From Falsiroseomonas oleicola (GTDB lineage: Bacteria > Pseudomonadota > Alphaproteobacteria > Acetobacterales > Acetobacteraceae), in the NCBI RefSeq assembly GCF_019029495.1, contig NZ_JAERQM010000005.1, positions 186,001-250,000 of the forward strand: DNA of 64,000 bases, given 5' to 3'. Below, piece by piece: positions 10,032-20,487 of the stretch (position 1 is the first letter of the stretch; every line of letters begins with the position of its first letter). A program made the translations under genes and the position numbers. The notes under the pieces were generated by a model. The model was not told where the DNA came from. It did no database searches and worked only from the letters and a program-made list of their open reading frames with translations.

Positions 10032-11018
10032 ATGCTCAACCGGAGAGACGCCCTGCTCGGGCTCGCCGCTTTGGCCGCCCCCGCCATCCTGCCGCGCGGC
10101 GCCGCCGCCCAGGCCTTCCCGAACCGCCCGGTCCGCATGGTGATCCCCTTCACCGCCGGTGGCAGCAACGACGTGGTCGGGCGCCTGCTGGCCGATGTGA
10201 TGGCGCAGCGCCTGGGCCAGCCGGTTGTCGTGGAGAATCGCGGCGGTGCCGGCGGCCTTCTGGGCAATGACGCGGTGGCGAAGGCGGAGCCCGATGGCCA
10301 CACCATCCTGCTGGCCGGCTCCGGCAGCTTCGTCATCTCGTCGCTCGTGCAGGCGCGGCTGCCCTATGATCCGGTGAAGGATTTCGCCGCGGTCGCCTAT
10401 CTCGGCGCCTCGCCCAACGTCATCACCGTGCATCCCAGCGTGCGGGCCACGAATCTCCGCGAGCTGCAGGCGCTGGCGAAGGCGCGGGGGGAGCCGCTGC
10501 GCTTCGGCACGCCGGGCGTCGGCACCAATGGCCATGCGCTGGGCGCGATGATCGGCGTGGTGCTGGGGATCGAGATGGAGCCGATCCACTATCGCGGCAC
10601 CGGCCCGGCCCTGAACGACCTGATCGCCGGGCGGCTCGACCTGCTGACCAATGCCTCCGCACCGCTTCAGCCGCATATCGAGGCGGATAAGATCCGCGCC
10701 ATCGCCATTGCCGGCCAGTCGCGCAGCGTCGCCTTGCCCAATCTCTCCACCAGCGTGGAGCAGGGCTTTCCCGAGCTGGACAGCTCCACCTGGTATGGCT
10801 TCCTGGCCCCGGGCGCGACGCCGCCGGACCGCATCGCCGTGCTGCATGCCGCCGCCGTCGCCGCCATCAACCAGGAGGATGTGAAGCGCCGCCTGATCGC
10901 CTCCGGCGTCGATGAGATCGCGCCGAGCCCCGAGCCCGCGCATTTCACCCGCCTTCTCGCCTCGGATCGTGAGCGCTGGTCGCGCGTGGTCGAGCGCGCC
11001 AACCTCCGCGTCCAGTAA
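10032..11018 (+). CDS. Tripartite tricarboxylate transporter receptor (Bug/TctC family)
   Basis: This 328-residue periplasmic receptor binds an organic acid for TctAB-type or regulatory systems. ATG 10032 is supported by a GGAGG-like Shine-Dalgarno just upstream and by the signal MLNRRDALLGLAALAAPAIL (twin-arginine-like) ending at AAAQA. Family blocks include FPNRPVRMVIPFTAGGSNDVVGR, ENRGGAGGLLGND and HYRGTGPALNDLIAGRLD. No tctA or tctB lies nearby, which is normal for the many orphan Bug receptors of beta- and alphaproteobacteria. It probably forms an operon with the following enoyl-CoA hydratase (14-bp gap). Confidence 0.93.
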   Translation: MLNRRDALLGLAALAAPAILPRGAAAQAFPNRPVRMVIPFTAGGSNDVVGRLLADVMAQRLGQPVVVENRGGAGGLLGNDAVAKAEPDGHTILLAGSGSFVISSLVQARLPYDPVKDFAAVAYLGASPNVITVHPSVRATNLRELQALAKARGEPLRFGTPGVGTNGHALGAMIGVVLGIEMEPIHYRGTGPALNDLIAGRLDLLTNASAPLQPHIEADKIRAIAIAGQSRSVALPNLSTSVEQGFPELDSSTWYGFLAPGATPPDRIAVLHAAAVAAINQEDVKRRLIASGVDEIAPSPEPAHFTRLLASDRERWSRVVERANLRVQ

Positions 11019-11032
11019 GGGTTTTCGTCAAT

Positions 11033-11815
11033 ATGTCCGACGCCATCCTCCTCAGCACCGACAGCGGCATCGCCACGCTGACGCTGAATCGGCCGAAGGT
11101 GCGCAACGCCATTGATGACGCCATGCGCGGCGAGATGATCGAGGCGCTGGAAGCGGTGGCGGCGGACCCCGCGATCAAGGCGCTGGTCGTCACGGGCGCC
11201 GGCACGGCCTTCTGTGCCGGCGGCGATGTGCGCGGCATGAAGAACCGGCTGGAAGCGCCGCCCGAGGATGTCGCCATCAATGGCTGGCGACGCCAGGCGC
11301 GCACCCACCGCGCGGTGACGCTGCTGCACCACATGCCGAAGCCGGTCATCGCCGCGGTGAACGGCCCGGCCGCCGGCCTCGGCGCCGATGTGGCGCTGGC
11401 CTGCGATTTTCTGCTCTGCGGGGAGTCCGCCAGCTTCACCATGAGCTTTCTGGCCCGTGGGCTGATCCCGGATGGCGGCGGCATGTACTTCCTGCCCCGC
11501 CGCGTCGGGCTGGCCCGGGCCAAGGAGCTCGTCTTCACCGCGCGCCGCGTCGATGCGGCGGAGGCGCTGAGCATCGGCCTGGCCGATCGCGTGGTGCCGG
11601 ATGCCGACCTTGCCACGGCGGCGCAGGAATGGGCGGCGCAGATGGGCACCCATTCCATCGCGGCCCTGGCGCTGGCCAAGGCGACCCTGGACCGCAGCCT
11701 GGAGAGCACGTTCGAAAACGTGCTGGCCATCGGCAGCCAGTCCCAGGCCATCTGCTACACCACGGCCGAACACCGCGCCTCCGTCGCCGCCTTCCTTGAG
11801 AAGTCGAAGAAGTGA
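11033..11815 (+). CDS. Enoyl-CoA hydratase/isomerase family protein
   Basis: This 260-residue crotonase-fold enzyme would hydrate or isomerise an enoyl-CoA. It has the oxyanion-hole segments GTAFCAGGDVRGMKN and AAVNGPAAGLGADVALACDF and the C-terminal helical region ending ASVAAFLEKSKK. The stop overlaps the GTG start of the acyl-CoA synthetase by 4 bp, so the pair is translationally coupled. Context (LysR, TctC receptor, acyl-CoA ligase) suggests activation and beta-oxidation-like processing of an imported acid. Specific substrate is not deducible. Confidence 0.9.
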   Translation: MSDAILLSTDSGIATLTLNRPKVRNAIDDAMRGEMIEALEAVAADPAIKALVVTGAGTAFCAGGDVRGMKNRLEAPPEDVAINGWRRQARTHRAVTLLHHMPKPVIAAVNGPAAGLGADVALACDFLLCGESASFTMSFLARGLIPDGGGMYFLPRRVGLARAKELVFTARRVDAAEALSIGLADRVVPDADLATAAQEWAAQMGTHSIAALALAKATLDRSLESTFENVLAIGSQSQAICYTTAEHRASVAAFLEKSKK

Positions 11816-13848
11816 GCGCGCTTCAGGCGCTGCTGCGGCCACGCAGCGTGGCGGTGGTCGGCGCTTCCGCCGACGCCACCAAGACCGGCGGTCGGCCCGT
11901 GGGCTACCTGCTGCGGCACGGCTTTGCGGGCGATGTCTGGCCGGTCAATCCGCGCGCCACCGAGATCGCCGGGCTGCCCTGCTACAAGGATGTCGCCAGC
12001 CTGCCTGGCGCGCCGGATGTGGGCATCGTGCTGGTAGGGCCGGAACGGGCCGAACAGGCGGTGCGGGACCTGGCCGCGAAGGGCTGCCAGGCCGCCATCG
12101 TGCTGGCCGGCGGCTATGGCGAGACGGGCGAGCAAGGCGCGGAGAAGCAATCCGCCCTGAAGCGCGCCGCCGGGTCCATGCGCCTGCTGGGGCCGAACAC
12201 CATCGGCGTGGTGAACCTTTCCGACCACATCGTGCTCAGTGCCTCCGGCGCGTTGGAATTCGAGAACCTGCCGCCCGGTGGGCTTTCGGTGGTCTCGCAA
12301 TCCGGCGGCATCCTAGGGGCGCTGCTGTCGCGCGGCGCCGCGGCGGGCATCGGCTTCGCCAAGCTGATCGCCACCGGCAACGAGGGCGATATCGAGGTCG
12401 CCGAGGCGCTGGACGCGCTGGTCGACGACCCCGCGACCACCGCCATCGCGCTGTATCTCGAAGGGCTGCGCAACCCCGCGCGCTTCCGCGCCGCAGCCCT
12501 GCGTGCCGCGGCGGCCGGCAAGCCCGTCGTCGCCTTCAAGGTCGGCCGCTCCGAGGCCGGGGCGCTGGCCGCCATCTCCCACACCGGCGCCATGGCCGGG
12601 GCGGACCGGATGTATGATGCCTTCTTCGCCGGCCTCGGCGTGATCCGGGCGGAGCGGTTTTCCGACCTGCTCGAAGTCCCGGCCGCGCTGGCCCAGGGCC
12701 GCCGCGCCGCTGGGTTCCGGGTCGCCGTCCTGACCTCGACCGGCGGTGCCGGCGCGCTGGTGGCCGATGCCGTGGGCCTCGCCGGTGGCAGCCTGCCGGC
12801 GCCGGATGCCGGCGTGCGCGAAAAGCTCGCCGCGCTGCTGGGCGAGGCGCCGGTCGGCAATCCGGTGGACGTCACCCTCGCCGGCGTGCGGCCCGACCTG
12901 TTCCGCGGTGCCATCCGCACGCTGCTGGACAGCGACGGTTATGACTCGCTGGTGGTCGTCGTCGGCAGTTCCGCCCTGGCGCAGCCGGAACTCGTGGCCG
13001 ATGCCATGCTGGAAGCACGGGGTGACTCGCCAAAGCCGGTCATCGCCTATGTCAGCCCGCATGCGCCCGCGATCGCCGCCGGGCTGAATGCGCGCGGCGT
13101 GCCCGCCAGCACGACGCCGGAGGGTATCGCCGCCATTCTGGCCGCGCTCGCCCGCCCGCTTCCCGCGCTGTTCACGCCCTCTGCGGCCGAGACACCGCCC
13201 AGCATGCCCCGCGGCAAGCTGAACGAGGCGGAGAGCAAGGCCCTGTTCGCCTATTTCGGCATCGCCGCGACGCGGGAGGTTTCGGCGGCGACGCCGGAAG
13301 CCGCCCAGGCCGCAGCCGCCGGCCTGGGCGAGCGGCTGGTGGTGAAGCTGCTGGCGCGCGACCTGGCCCACAAGTCCGACATCGGCGGCGTGGTGCTGAA
13401 CGTCACGCCCGACCGCGTGGCAGAGGTCGGCGCGGCCCTTCTGCAAAAGCTGCCCGAGGCCGAGGGCCTGCTGGTGCAGGAACAGATCCGCGGCGGCATC
13501 GAGATGATTCTGGGGCTCGTCCGCGATCCGCATCTGGGCAGCGCCGTGCTGCTCGGCGCCGGCGGCACGGCGGCGGAAGTGTTCGGCGATACCCAACTCC
13601 GGATGCTGCCGCTGTCCCGATCCGACGCGGAGGCGATGGTGCGCGGCTTGAAGATCGCCCGCGTGCTCGCCGGCTTCCGGGGCGCGCCGGCGGCCGACGT
13701 GCCGGCGCTGGTGGACGCCGTACTCGCCTTTTCCCGCATGGGGGAATCGCTGGGCGAGCGGCTGCTGGAGGCGGAGATCAACCCGCTTTTCGTCCTGCCG
13801 GAAGGGCAGGGGGTGCGGGCGGCGGATGGGCTGGCGGTGCTGGGGTAG
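11812..13848 (+). CDS. ADP-forming acyl-CoA/acetyl-CoA synthetase family protein
   Basis: This 678-residue single-chain NDP-forming acyl-CoA ligase interconverts acid + CoA + ATP with acyl-CoA + ADP + phosphate. It contains a CoA-binding Rossmann domain (about 1-130; RSVAVVGASAD), succinyl-CoA-ligase-like middle domains with the phospho-accepting histidine in ISHTGAMAG (His257), and a C-terminal ATP-grasp domain from about residue 450 (VVKLLARDLAHKSDIGGV, then LLEAEINPLFVLP). The GTG start overlaps the enoyl-CoA hydratase stop. It would activate the acid whose uptake the TctC receptor mediates. Confidence 0.92.
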   Translation: MSALQALLRPRSVAVVGASADATKTGGRPVGYLLRHGFAGDVWPVNPRATEIAGLPCYKDVASLPGAPDVGIVLVGPERAEQAVRDLAAKGCQAAIVLAGGYGETGEQGAEKQSALKRAAGSMRLLGPNTIGVVNLSDHIVLSASGALEFENLPPGGLSVVSQSGGILGALLSRGAAAGIGFAKLIATGNEGDIEVAEALDALVDDPATTAIALYLEGLRNPARFRAAALRAAAAGKPVVAFKVGRSEAGALAAISHTGAMAGADRMYDAFFAGLGVIRAERFSDLLEVPAALAQGRRAAGFRVAVLTSTGGAGALVADAVGLAGGSLPAPDAGVREKLAALLGEAPVGNPVDVTLAGVRPDLFRGAIRTLLDSDGYDSLVVVVGSSALAQPELVADAMLEARGDSPKPVIAYVSPHAPAIAAGLNARGVPASTTPEGIAAILAALARPLPALFTPSAAETPPSMPRGKLNEAESKALFAYFGIAATREVSAATPEAAQAAAAGLGERLVVKLLARDLAHKSDIGGVVLNVTPDRVAEVGAALLQKLPEAEGLLVQEQIRGGIEMILGLVRDPHLGSAVLLGAGGTAAEVFGDTQLRMLPLSRSDAEAMVRGLKIARVLAGFRGAPAADVPALVDAVLAFSRMGESLGERLLEAEINPLFVLPEGQGVRAADGLAVLG

Positions 13849-13873
13849 GGCCGGCCTTCTGCTATGAAGGGGC

Positions 13874-14398
13874 ATGGCACCCCGCCCGATTCGCATCCTC
13901 GGCCTCGACCCCGGCCTCCAGCACACCGGCTGGGGGCTGGTGGAGCATGACGGCTACCGGCTGCGGTTCTGCGCGGAGGGTGTCATCTCCACCCATGCCA
14001 AGGATGACCTGCATCATCGCCTGCTGACGCTGCACAACGGCCTGGCGGAGGTCATCGCCGCGCAATCGCCGGATGAGGCGGCCGTCGAGCACACCTATGT
14101 CGCCCGCAACCCCGAATCGGCGCTGAAACTCGGCCAGGCGCGCGGCGTGGTGCTGCTGGCGCCGGCCCTGGCCGGGCTGGTGGTGCGGGAATATGGCGCG
14201 ATGGAGGTGAAGCGCGCCGTGGTCGGCAATGGCCATGCGGCGAAGGAACAGGTCCAGGCCATGGTCCGGCACCTGCTGCCCGGGGTCACCTTCAAGCGCG
14301 CGGATGCCGCGGATGCGCTGGCGATCGCCATCTGCCACGCGCATCACCGTTCCACCCGGAACGCCTTTTCGGCGGCGGTGGCGAGGGCGGCGTCGTGA
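13874..14398 (+). CDS. ruvC: Crossover junction endodeoxyribonuclease RuvC
   Basis: RuvC resolves Holliday junctions made by RecA and migrated by RuvAB. At 174 residues it has normal length. The acidic active-site residues are visible: Asp12 in ILGLDPG, Glu72 in VEHTYV, and Asp144/Asp147 in ADAADALA. The ATG lies 25 bp after the acyl-CoA synthetase stop. Its stop overlaps the GTG start of ruvA by 4 bp, so ruvC-ruvA-ruvB form a coupled operon. This begins the conserved alphaproteobacterial ruv-tol-ftsH block. Confidence 0.96.
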   Translation: MAPRPIRILGLDPGLQHTGWGLVEHDGYRLRFCAEGVISTHAKDDLHHRLLTLHNGLAEVIAAQSPDEAAVEHTYVARNPESALKLGQARGVVLLAPALAGLVVREYGAMEVKRAVVGNGHAAKEQVQAMVRHLLPGVTFKRADAADALAIAICHAHHRSTRNAFSAAVARAAS

Positions 14399-15021
14399 TC
14401 GGCTCCCTGCGCGGCCTGGTCGACTCCGTCGAGGACGGCGCCTGCGTGTTCGACGTCAACGGCGTCGGCTACCTGGTGCATTGCTCCCGTAAGACGCTGG
14501 ACCGCCTCACGGCGAAGGAAGGCGTCCAGAAGCTGCTGGTGGAAACCCGCGTCAGCCAGGACGCCATCACCCTGTTCGGCTTCTTCGACGCGACGGAGCG
14601 TGATGCCTTCCTCGCCTTGATCGAGGTGAAGACGGTCGGGCCGCAGAAGGCGCTGCTGGTGCTGTCGGGCCTCACCCCCGGGGACCTCGCCCGGGCCATC
14701 GCCGCCAAGGAACGCAAGCGGCTGGCCGATGTGAAGGGGCTCGGCGCCGCCACCGCCACCCGCATCGTGGACGAGCCGGCGATGCAGAAATGGGCGGTCG
14801 GCCGCGCCATGCCCGATGCGGATGGCGTCGGCGCAGGGGAGGCGGTGTTGGCCCCCGAACCCGCTGGCCCGCAGGCGGATGCCGTCTCGGCCCTGGTCAA
14901 CCTCGGCTGGAAGCGCCCGGAAGCCGCGGCCGCCGTCGCCCGTGGCGCCCGCCGCCTGGGCGATGACGCCCAGCTCGCCGCGCTGATCACCGAGGCGCTG
15001 AAGGAGATGGCGCCCCGATGA
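14395..15021 (+). CDS. ruvA: Holliday junction branch migration protein RuvA
   Basis: RuvA (208 residues) binds four-way junctions as a tetramer and loads RuvB. The N-terminal OB-fold starts [26 protein letters not shown] and is followed by helix-hairpin-helix DNA-binding motifs ([16 protein letters not shown] and [15 protein letters not shown]). The C-terminal domain III that contacts RuvB is at [18 protein letters not shown]. Start is GTG at 14395, overlapping ruvC; the stop overlaps the ATG of ruvB at 15018. Confidence 0.96.
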   Translation: MIGSLRGLVDSVEDGACVFDVNGVGYLVHCSRKTLDRLTAKEGVQKLLVETRVSQDAITLFGFFDATERDAFLALIEVKTVGPQKALLVLSGLTPGDLARAIAAKERKRLADVKGLGAATATRIVDEPAMQKWAVGRAMPDADGVGAGEAVLAPEPAGPQADAVSALVNLGWKRPEAAAAVARGARRLGDDAQLAALITEALKEMAPR

Positions 15022-16073
15022 GTGACGAGGACCGCCTGACGGCCGGCGCGCGGCAGGAGGAGGACGGCGCCGAGGGCAGCCTTCGTCCCCAGACCCTGTC
15101 GGACTTCATCGGCCAGAAGCCGCTGCGCGAGAACCTGCACGTCTTCATCGGCGCGGCGCGGCAGCGCGCGGAGGCGATGGACCATGTGCTGCTGTTCGGC
15201 CCGCCGGGCCTCGGCAAGACCACGCTCGCACAAATCGTGTCCCGCGAACTGGGCGTCGGCTTCCGGGCGACCTCCGGCCCGATCCTGCAAAGGGCGGGGG
15301 ACCTGGCGGCGATCCTGACCAACCTCCAGCCGCGCGACGTGCTGTTCGTGGACGAGATCCACCGCCTTCAGCCGGCCATCGAGGAAACGCTCTATCCGGC
15401 GATGGAGGATTACTGCCTCGACCTCATCATCGGGGAGGGGCCGGCGGCGCGCACCGTGCGTATCGACCTGCCGCCCTTCACCCTGGTGGGGGCCACCACC
15501 CGCGCCGGGTTGTTGACCCAGCCGCTGCGCGACCGCTTCGGGATTCCGCTGCGGCTGCAATTCTATGAGGTGGAGGAACTGTTGCTGATCGTCCGGCGGG
15601 GCGCCGAGAAGCTGGGTTTCGCCCTGACCGAGGATGGCGCGCTGGAAATCGCCAAACGCTCCCGCGGCACGCCGCGCGTCGCCGGCCGGCTGCTGCGCCG
15701 CATCCGGGATTTCGCCCTGGTCTCCGGCCGCGCCGCCGACCGCCCCATGGTGGATGGCGCGCTGCTGCGGCTGGAGGTGGATGCGCTGGGCCTCGACGCC
15801 CAGGACCGCCGCTACCTCCGCCGCATCGCGGAACACCATAATGGCGGGCCGGTGGGGGTGGAGACGCTGGCCGCGGCGCTCGCCGAAAGCCGGGATACGC
15901 TGGAGGAGGTGGTGGAGCCCTTCCTCATCCAGGAAGGCCTGGTGCTGCGCACCCCGCGCGGCCGGATGCTGGGGGAACCCGGCTGGCGGCATCTGGGGCT
16001 GATGCCGCCATCCTCGGTCGCGGCGCAGCTCGACCTGCTGGGCGGGTCCCTGGCCTCCGACCCGCCGGATTGA
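15018..16073 (+). CDS. ruvB: Holliday junction DNA helicase RuvB
   Basis: RuvB (351 residues) is the AAA+ motor of branch migration. It has Walker A GPPGLGKT (residues 61-68), Walker B in [10 protein letters not shown], the sensor-1 segment LVGATTRAG, arginine finger region in [12 protein letters not shown], and the C-terminal winged helix (RTPRGRMLG). Its ATG overlaps the ruvA stop by 4 bp. Only 7 bp separate it from the acyl-CoA thioesterase gene that starts the Tol-Pal cluster, so transcription probably continues through. Confidence 0.97.
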   Translation: MSDEDRLTAGARQEEDGAEGSLRPQTLSDFIGQKPLRENLHVFIGAARQRAEAMDHVLLFGPPGLGKTTLAQIVSRELGVGFRATSGPILQRAGDLAAILTNLQPRDVLFVDEIHRLQPAIEETLYPAMEDYCLDLIIGEGPAARTVRIDLPPFTLVGATTRAGLLTQPLRDRFGIPLRLQFYEVEELLLIVRRGAEKLGFALTEDGALEIAKRSRGTPRVAGRLLRRIRDFALVSGRAADRPMVDGALLRLEVDALGLDAQDRRYLRRIAEHHNGGPVGVETLAAALAESRDTLEEVVEPFLIQEGLVLRTPRGRMLGEPGWRHLGLMPPSSVAAQLDLLGGSLASDPPD

Positions 16074-16080
16074 TCGCGCC

Positions 16081-16515
16081 ATGGTCAAGAATGCGACAGA
16101 ACATCGCCACGAGATGCGCGTCTATTTCGACGACACCGATGCGGGGGGCATCGCCTATCACGCCAACTACCTGAAATGGGCCGAACGGGCGCGGACCGAA
16201 TCCTTGCGTGACATGCACTTGCCCCATGCAGTTATGATGGAGCGTTACAATGCGATGCTCGTGGTGCGGCGCATTGAAGTGGAGTATGTGGCGCCCGCCC
16301 GGCTTGATGAGGCGTTGCGCGTCACGACTCGGGTGAGGGATTTCGGGGCCGCCACGCTCGACCTGGACCAGGCGGTGCTGCGGGCGGTGGATGAGGCGGT
16401 GCTGGCCAGGCTCCAGGTGGGTCTGGTCTGTGTCCGCGCGGATGGAATGCGGCCAACCCGCCTGCCCGCCCCTTGGCGGGAGGCGTTTGCGGGATTGATG
16501 GCCGCCTCGGACTGA
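16081..16515 (+). CDS. ybgC: Tol-Pal system-associated acyl-CoA thioesterase YbgC
   Basis: YbgC is a 144-residue hotdog-fold (4HBT) thioesterase encoded with the Tol-Pal genes in most proteobacteria. The catalytic segment DDTDAGGIAYHANY has the expected Asp20 and His27, followed by LKWAERARTE. Short-chain acyl-CoA or acyl-ACP activity and a link to phospholipid metabolism are known for homologs. Its role in Tol function is not settled. It precedes tolQ, separated by 76 bp that hold a duplicated hairpin. Confidence 0.93.
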   Translation: MVKNATEHRHEMRVYFDDTDAGGIAYHANYLKWAERARTESLRDMHLPHAVMMERYNAMLVVRRIEVEYVAPARLDEALRVTTRVRDFGAATLDLDQAVLRAVDEAVLARLQVGLVCVRADGMRPTRLPAPWREAFAGLMAASD

Positions 16516-16581
16516 GGCAGCCGGGCAGCGCCCGGCGGATGGATGAGGCCGAGCCGGGCTTGGCCCGGCGTATGGATGAGG
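16516..16581 (+). repeat. Two tandem 33-bp hairpin units upstream of tolQ
   Basis: Between ybgC and tolQ two imperfect 33-bp units (16516-16548 and 16549-16581; 26 of 33 positions match by eye) follow each other. Each contains a perfect hairpin CCGGGC-N3-GCCCGG (16521-16535 and 16554-16568) followed by ATGGATGAGG. The last copy supplies the purine-rich GAGGAG Shine-Dalgarno of tolQ. The arrangement would put two small stem-loops right before tolQ. Confidence 0.75.
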
Positions 16582-16591
16582 AGTGACGGCT

Positions 16592-17350
<759 letters not shown>

Positions 17351-17353
17351 ACC

Positions 17354-17836
17354 ATGGCCGGTGGGGTCTTCGGCGGCAGGAAGGGCGGCGGTGGGCGCCG
17401 TGGCGCCTATCGGCCGATGAGCGAGATCAACGTCACGCCGCTGGTCGATGTGATGCTGGTGCTGCTCATCATCTTCATGGTGGCGGCGCCGATGCTGACG
17501 GTCGGCGTGCCGGTGGACCTGCCCCGCACCCAGGCCAGCAACCTCAACCAGGAACAGGAACCGCTGACCATTTCCGTCACCGCCGAAGGCCGCGTCTTCC
17601 TGCAGGAGACGGAGGTGACGATGGAGGCGCTGGTGCCGCAACTCCGCGCCATCATGGACAGCAACCAGCGCCAGCCGGGCCAGCCGGAACGCCGCATCTA
17701 CGTGCGCGGCGACCGCGCCATCAGCTATGGCCGGGTGATGGAGGTGATGGGCACGGTCAGCTCCGCCGGCTTCTCCCGCGTCGCGCTGCTCGCCGAAGCG
17801 CCCCAGGGCGCCGCCGCCCGTCCGGCGGGGCGCTGA
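17354..17836 (+). CDS. tolR: Tol-Pal system protein TolR
   Basis: TolR (160 residues) is the ExbD-family single-pass partner of TolQ. A short basic/glycine-rich cytoplasmic start is followed by the transmembrane segment PLVDVMLVLLIIFMVAAPML, which holds the proton-relay aspartate (Asp32), and by a periplasmic domain. It lies between tolQ (3 bp) and tolA (9 bp). Confidence 0.95.
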   Translation: MAGGVFGGRKGGGGRRGAYRPMSEINVTPLVDVMLVLLIIFMVAAPMLTVGVPVDLPRTQASNLNQEQEPLTISVTAEGRVFLQETEVTMEALVPQLRAIMDSNQRQPGQPERRIYVRGDRAISYGRVMEVMGTVSSAGFSRVALLAEAPQGAAARPAGR

Positions 17837-17845
17837 GGCCCGGCC

Positions 17846-19117
17846 TTGAGTGCCACCACCTTCCTGCCCGGGGATGATGACCGCGCGCTGCGGCGCTGGG
17901 CGGCGATTTCGCTCGGCCTGCATGTGGCGCTGGGCGTCGCCGGGCTTCTCTATGGCTATGTGAGGCCGCTGCCGCCGCCGGTGGAAATGGCGGTCTCGGT
18001 GGAATTCGCCTCGCCCGAGGCCCCGTCCCAGGCGCAGGGCGAGCAGCCCGGCCCGGCCGCGCCCACTCCGGCCGTGCCGGCGCCGCCCGATCCCGCGCCG
18101 ATGCCGCCGACCCCGGATGCGCCGACCAACGCGCCGCCGCAGCCGACCCCGCCGCCGCCCCCGCCGCCGCCGGCCCCCGCCGCGCGGCCGGTGCCCGGCC
18201 CGACCGCGCCTGCCCTTGCGCCGCCGCCGCCCGCCGCGCCGGCCAGCCCGCCGGTGACGGCACCGCGCCCGGCCGCGCCGCCCCAGGCCGCCGCCCCGGC
18301 GCCATCGCCGCCGGCGCCCGCGACGCCACGCCCCGCAGCCTCCGCGCCGCCGCCCGCGCCGGCTGAGCCGCTGCCGATTCCGCCGCCGCCGCCGCCATCG
18401 CCGGCCCCGATGGCCCCCAACCCGGCGCCGCCCGCACCGGCCCGGCCGCCGCCGGCCGCGCCCGCCACCCCGGCCCAGGCGCGCCCGACTCCGCCGGCCC
18501 CGACCCCGCCCGCGCCGCCGGCCCCGGCCGCCGCTGCGCCGGCCGCGCCGGCCAATGCGCCTCCGGCGCAGACCGCCGTGCCGCTGCCGCCCCCCCCGGC
18601 GCCGCGGCCGCCCACCCCGGTGACGACGCCCGGCACCAGCACCACCCCGCCGGTGGCACGGCCGGAGGAACGTTCGACCAGCGTGCTCAACACGATTGAA
18701 CGCCTGCGCCAGCAGCAGGCGGCCAACCGCCCACCCACCGCACGGCCGACGCCGCAGCAGGCCCGCCCCTCCGCGCCCGGCGGCGCGCCGAATGCGACGG
18801 ACCTGCTGAATGCGGGGGAACGCGCGGCGGTGGGTGAGCGGGTGGGCGAATGCTGGCGCGTCGACCAGGGCATGCTCGGCCTGTCGGAGATGCGGGTCAG
18901 CCTGGTCGCGATCGTCGATCGCGGCGGAATCATCCGAAATGTGTTGCCCGGACCCGATGGCGTGCCGAGCGAAGCGCGCGCCCGTGCGTTATATGAGCAG
19001 GCGCGGCGCGCGCTGCTCGACCCGGCCTGCAGCCCGCTGCCGGTTCCGGCCGGGCGCTTGCAGGCGGGTGAGAACCGCTTCCAGTTCAATTTCTCGCCGA
19101 GGGGATTTCTGCGATGA
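17846..19117 (+). CDS. tolA: TolA-like protein with extremely Pro/Ala-rich linker
   Basis: This 423-residue protein occupies the tolA position. A short cytoplasmic start and one transmembrane helix (about residues 19-38) anchor it. Residues about 45-275 are almost entirely proline and alanine with runs such as PPPPPPP, and a C-terminal domain (from about 315: [19 protein letters not shown]) carries the TolA-domain-III-like fold that should contact Pal/TolB at the outer membrane. The start is the rare TTG at 17846. The linker replaces the long alpha-helical domain II of enteric TolA, probably with a polyproline-type rod. A generic energy-transducer (TonB-like) label is possible, but gene order supports TolA. 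Confidence 0.88.
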   Translation: MSATTFLPGDDDRALRRWAAISLGLHVALGVAGLLYGYVRPLPPPVEMAVSVEFASPEAPSQAQGEQPGPAAPTPAVPAPPDPAPMPPTPDAPTNAPPQPTPPPPPPPPAPAARPVPGPTAPALAPPPPAAPASPPVTAPRPAAPPQAAAPAPSPPAPATPRPAASAPPPAPAEPLPIPPPPPPSPAPMAPNPAPPAPARPPPAAPATPAQARPTPPAPTPPAPPAPAAAAPAAPANAPPAQTAVPLPPPPAPRPPTPVTTPGTSTTPPVARPEERSTSVLNTIERLRQQQAANRPPTARPTPQQARPSAPGGAPNATDLLNAGERAAVGERVGECWRVDQGMLGLSEMRVSLVAIVDRGGIIRNVLPGPDGVPSEARARALYEQARRALLDPACSPLPVPAGRLQAGENRFQFNFSPRGFLR

Positions 19118-20487
19118 CCATGCCGGCTTTCGGCTTCACGCGGCGCAGGGTGTTCGCGGGCGCGGGTGGATTGGTGGTGGCCAGCCTGCTGCCGGATTTC
19201 GCCCTGGGCCAGCAGGCGGCCTCCACCCAGACCACGGTCATCGACGTGACGCGGGCGCGCACCGATCCGGTGCCGATCGCCGTGCCCGACATGGCCGGCG
19301 CCAGCCCCGATGCGCAGCGCGTCGGCCGCGACATCGCACGTGTCATCCAGGCCAATCTGCGCAATTCCGGCCTGTTCCGGCCGGTGGACCGGCAGGCCTT
19401 CATCCAGACGCCGGAGACGGCCGCGGCCAATCCGCGCTTCCAGGACTGGCGCGTGATCGGCGCCCATGCGCTGACCACCGGCCGGGTGGAGGAATCGGGC
19501 GGTCGCCTGCGGGTGGAATTCCGGCTGTGGGACGTGCTGGCCGACAGCCAGCTTCAGGGCACCGCCTTCACCGCCCCGGCCGCGCAGTGGCGCCGCATCG
19601 CGCATCTCATCAGCGACGTGATCTATGAGCGTCTGCTGGGCGAGAAGGGCTATTTCGACACGCAGCTCGTCTATGTGGCCGAAAGCGGTCCGCGCGACCG
19701 CCGCACGCGGCGCATGGCGCTGATGGACCAGGACGGCGAGAACCACCGCTTCCTGACCGATGGCAGCTTCCAGGCCCTGACGCCGCGCTTCCACCCGACG
19801 GCGCGCCAGGTCGCCTTCATGTCCTATTTCCGCAACCAGCCGCGGGTCTATCTGTTCAACCTGGACAGTGGCCAGCAGCAGGTGCTGGGCAGCTTCGGCG
19901 GCATGACCTTCAGCCCGCGCTTTGCGCCCGATGGGCGCAGCGTGATCCTTTCGGCCAGCCGTGGCGGCGATGCCAATATCTTCGTCGTCGACATCGCCTC
20001 CCGCCGCGAAAGGCAGCTCACCTCCGGCGGGTCGCTGGATGTCTCGCCCTGCTATTCGCCGGACGGCACGCAGATCGTGTTCAATTCGGACCGGGGCGGC
20101 GACCAGCAGCTTTATGTCATGTCCGCCGATGGCGGGGGCGCGCGACGCATCTCCTTCGGCAATGGGCGCTATGCCACGCCGGTCTGGTCGCCACGCGGCG
20201 ACCTGATCGCTTTCACCCGCATGGCCGGCGGCCAGTTCGCCATTGGCGTGATGCGGCCGGATGGGTCCGGGGAGCGGATCCTGAGCGAGGGCTGGTCGAT
20301 GGAAGGCCCGACCTTTGCGCCGAATGGCCGCGTGCTGGCTTTCTACCGTGAGACGGCGGCGCGCGATTCGCGGGGTGGCGGCTATTCGTCCCGCCTCGCG
20401 CAGATCGACATCGCCGGCTTCAATGAACGCCAGATCGTGACACCGACCGATGCATCCGATCCGGCCTGGAGCCCGTTGCTGTCCTGA
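19114..20487 (+). CDS. tolB: Tol-Pal system beta-propeller protein TolB
   Basis: TolB (457 residues) is the periplasmic partner of Pal. It has an N-terminal alpha/beta domain and a C-terminal six-bladed propeller with WD40-like repeats ([51 protein letters not shown]). The leader contains [12 protein letters not shown], a twin-arginine-like motif, before a hydrophobic stretch ending near DFALGQQA. Its ATG overlaps the tolA stop by 4 bp; a second ATG at 19120 is also in frame. Confidence 0.95.
   Translation: MTMPAFGFTRRRVFAGAGGLVVASLLPDFALGQQAASTQTTVIDVTRARTDPVPIAVPDMAGASPDAQRVGRDIARVIQANLRNSGLFRPVDRQAFIQTPETAAANPRFQDWRVIGAHALTTGRVEESGGRLRVEFRLWDVLADSQLQGTAFTAPAAQWRRIAHLISDVIYERLLGEKGYFDTQLVYVAESGPRDRRTRRMALMDQDGENHRFLTDGSFQALTPRFHPTARQVAFMSYFRNQPRVYLFNLDSGQQQVLGSFGGMTFSPRFAPDGRSVILSASRGGDANIFVVDIASRRERQLTSGGSLDVSPCYSPDGTQIVFNSDRGGDQQLYVMSADGGGARRISFGNGRYATPVWSPRGDLIAFTRMAGGQFAIGVMRPDGSGERILSEGWSMEGPTFAPNGRVLAFYRETAARDSRGGGYSSRLAQIDIAGFNERQIVTPTDASDPAWSPLLS

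Noticed and set aside
17956-19794. 612-codon Gly/Ala-rich frame opposite tolA
   Set aside because: It is the reverse complement of the Pro/Ala linker of TolA, which necessarily reads as Gly/Ala on the other strand.
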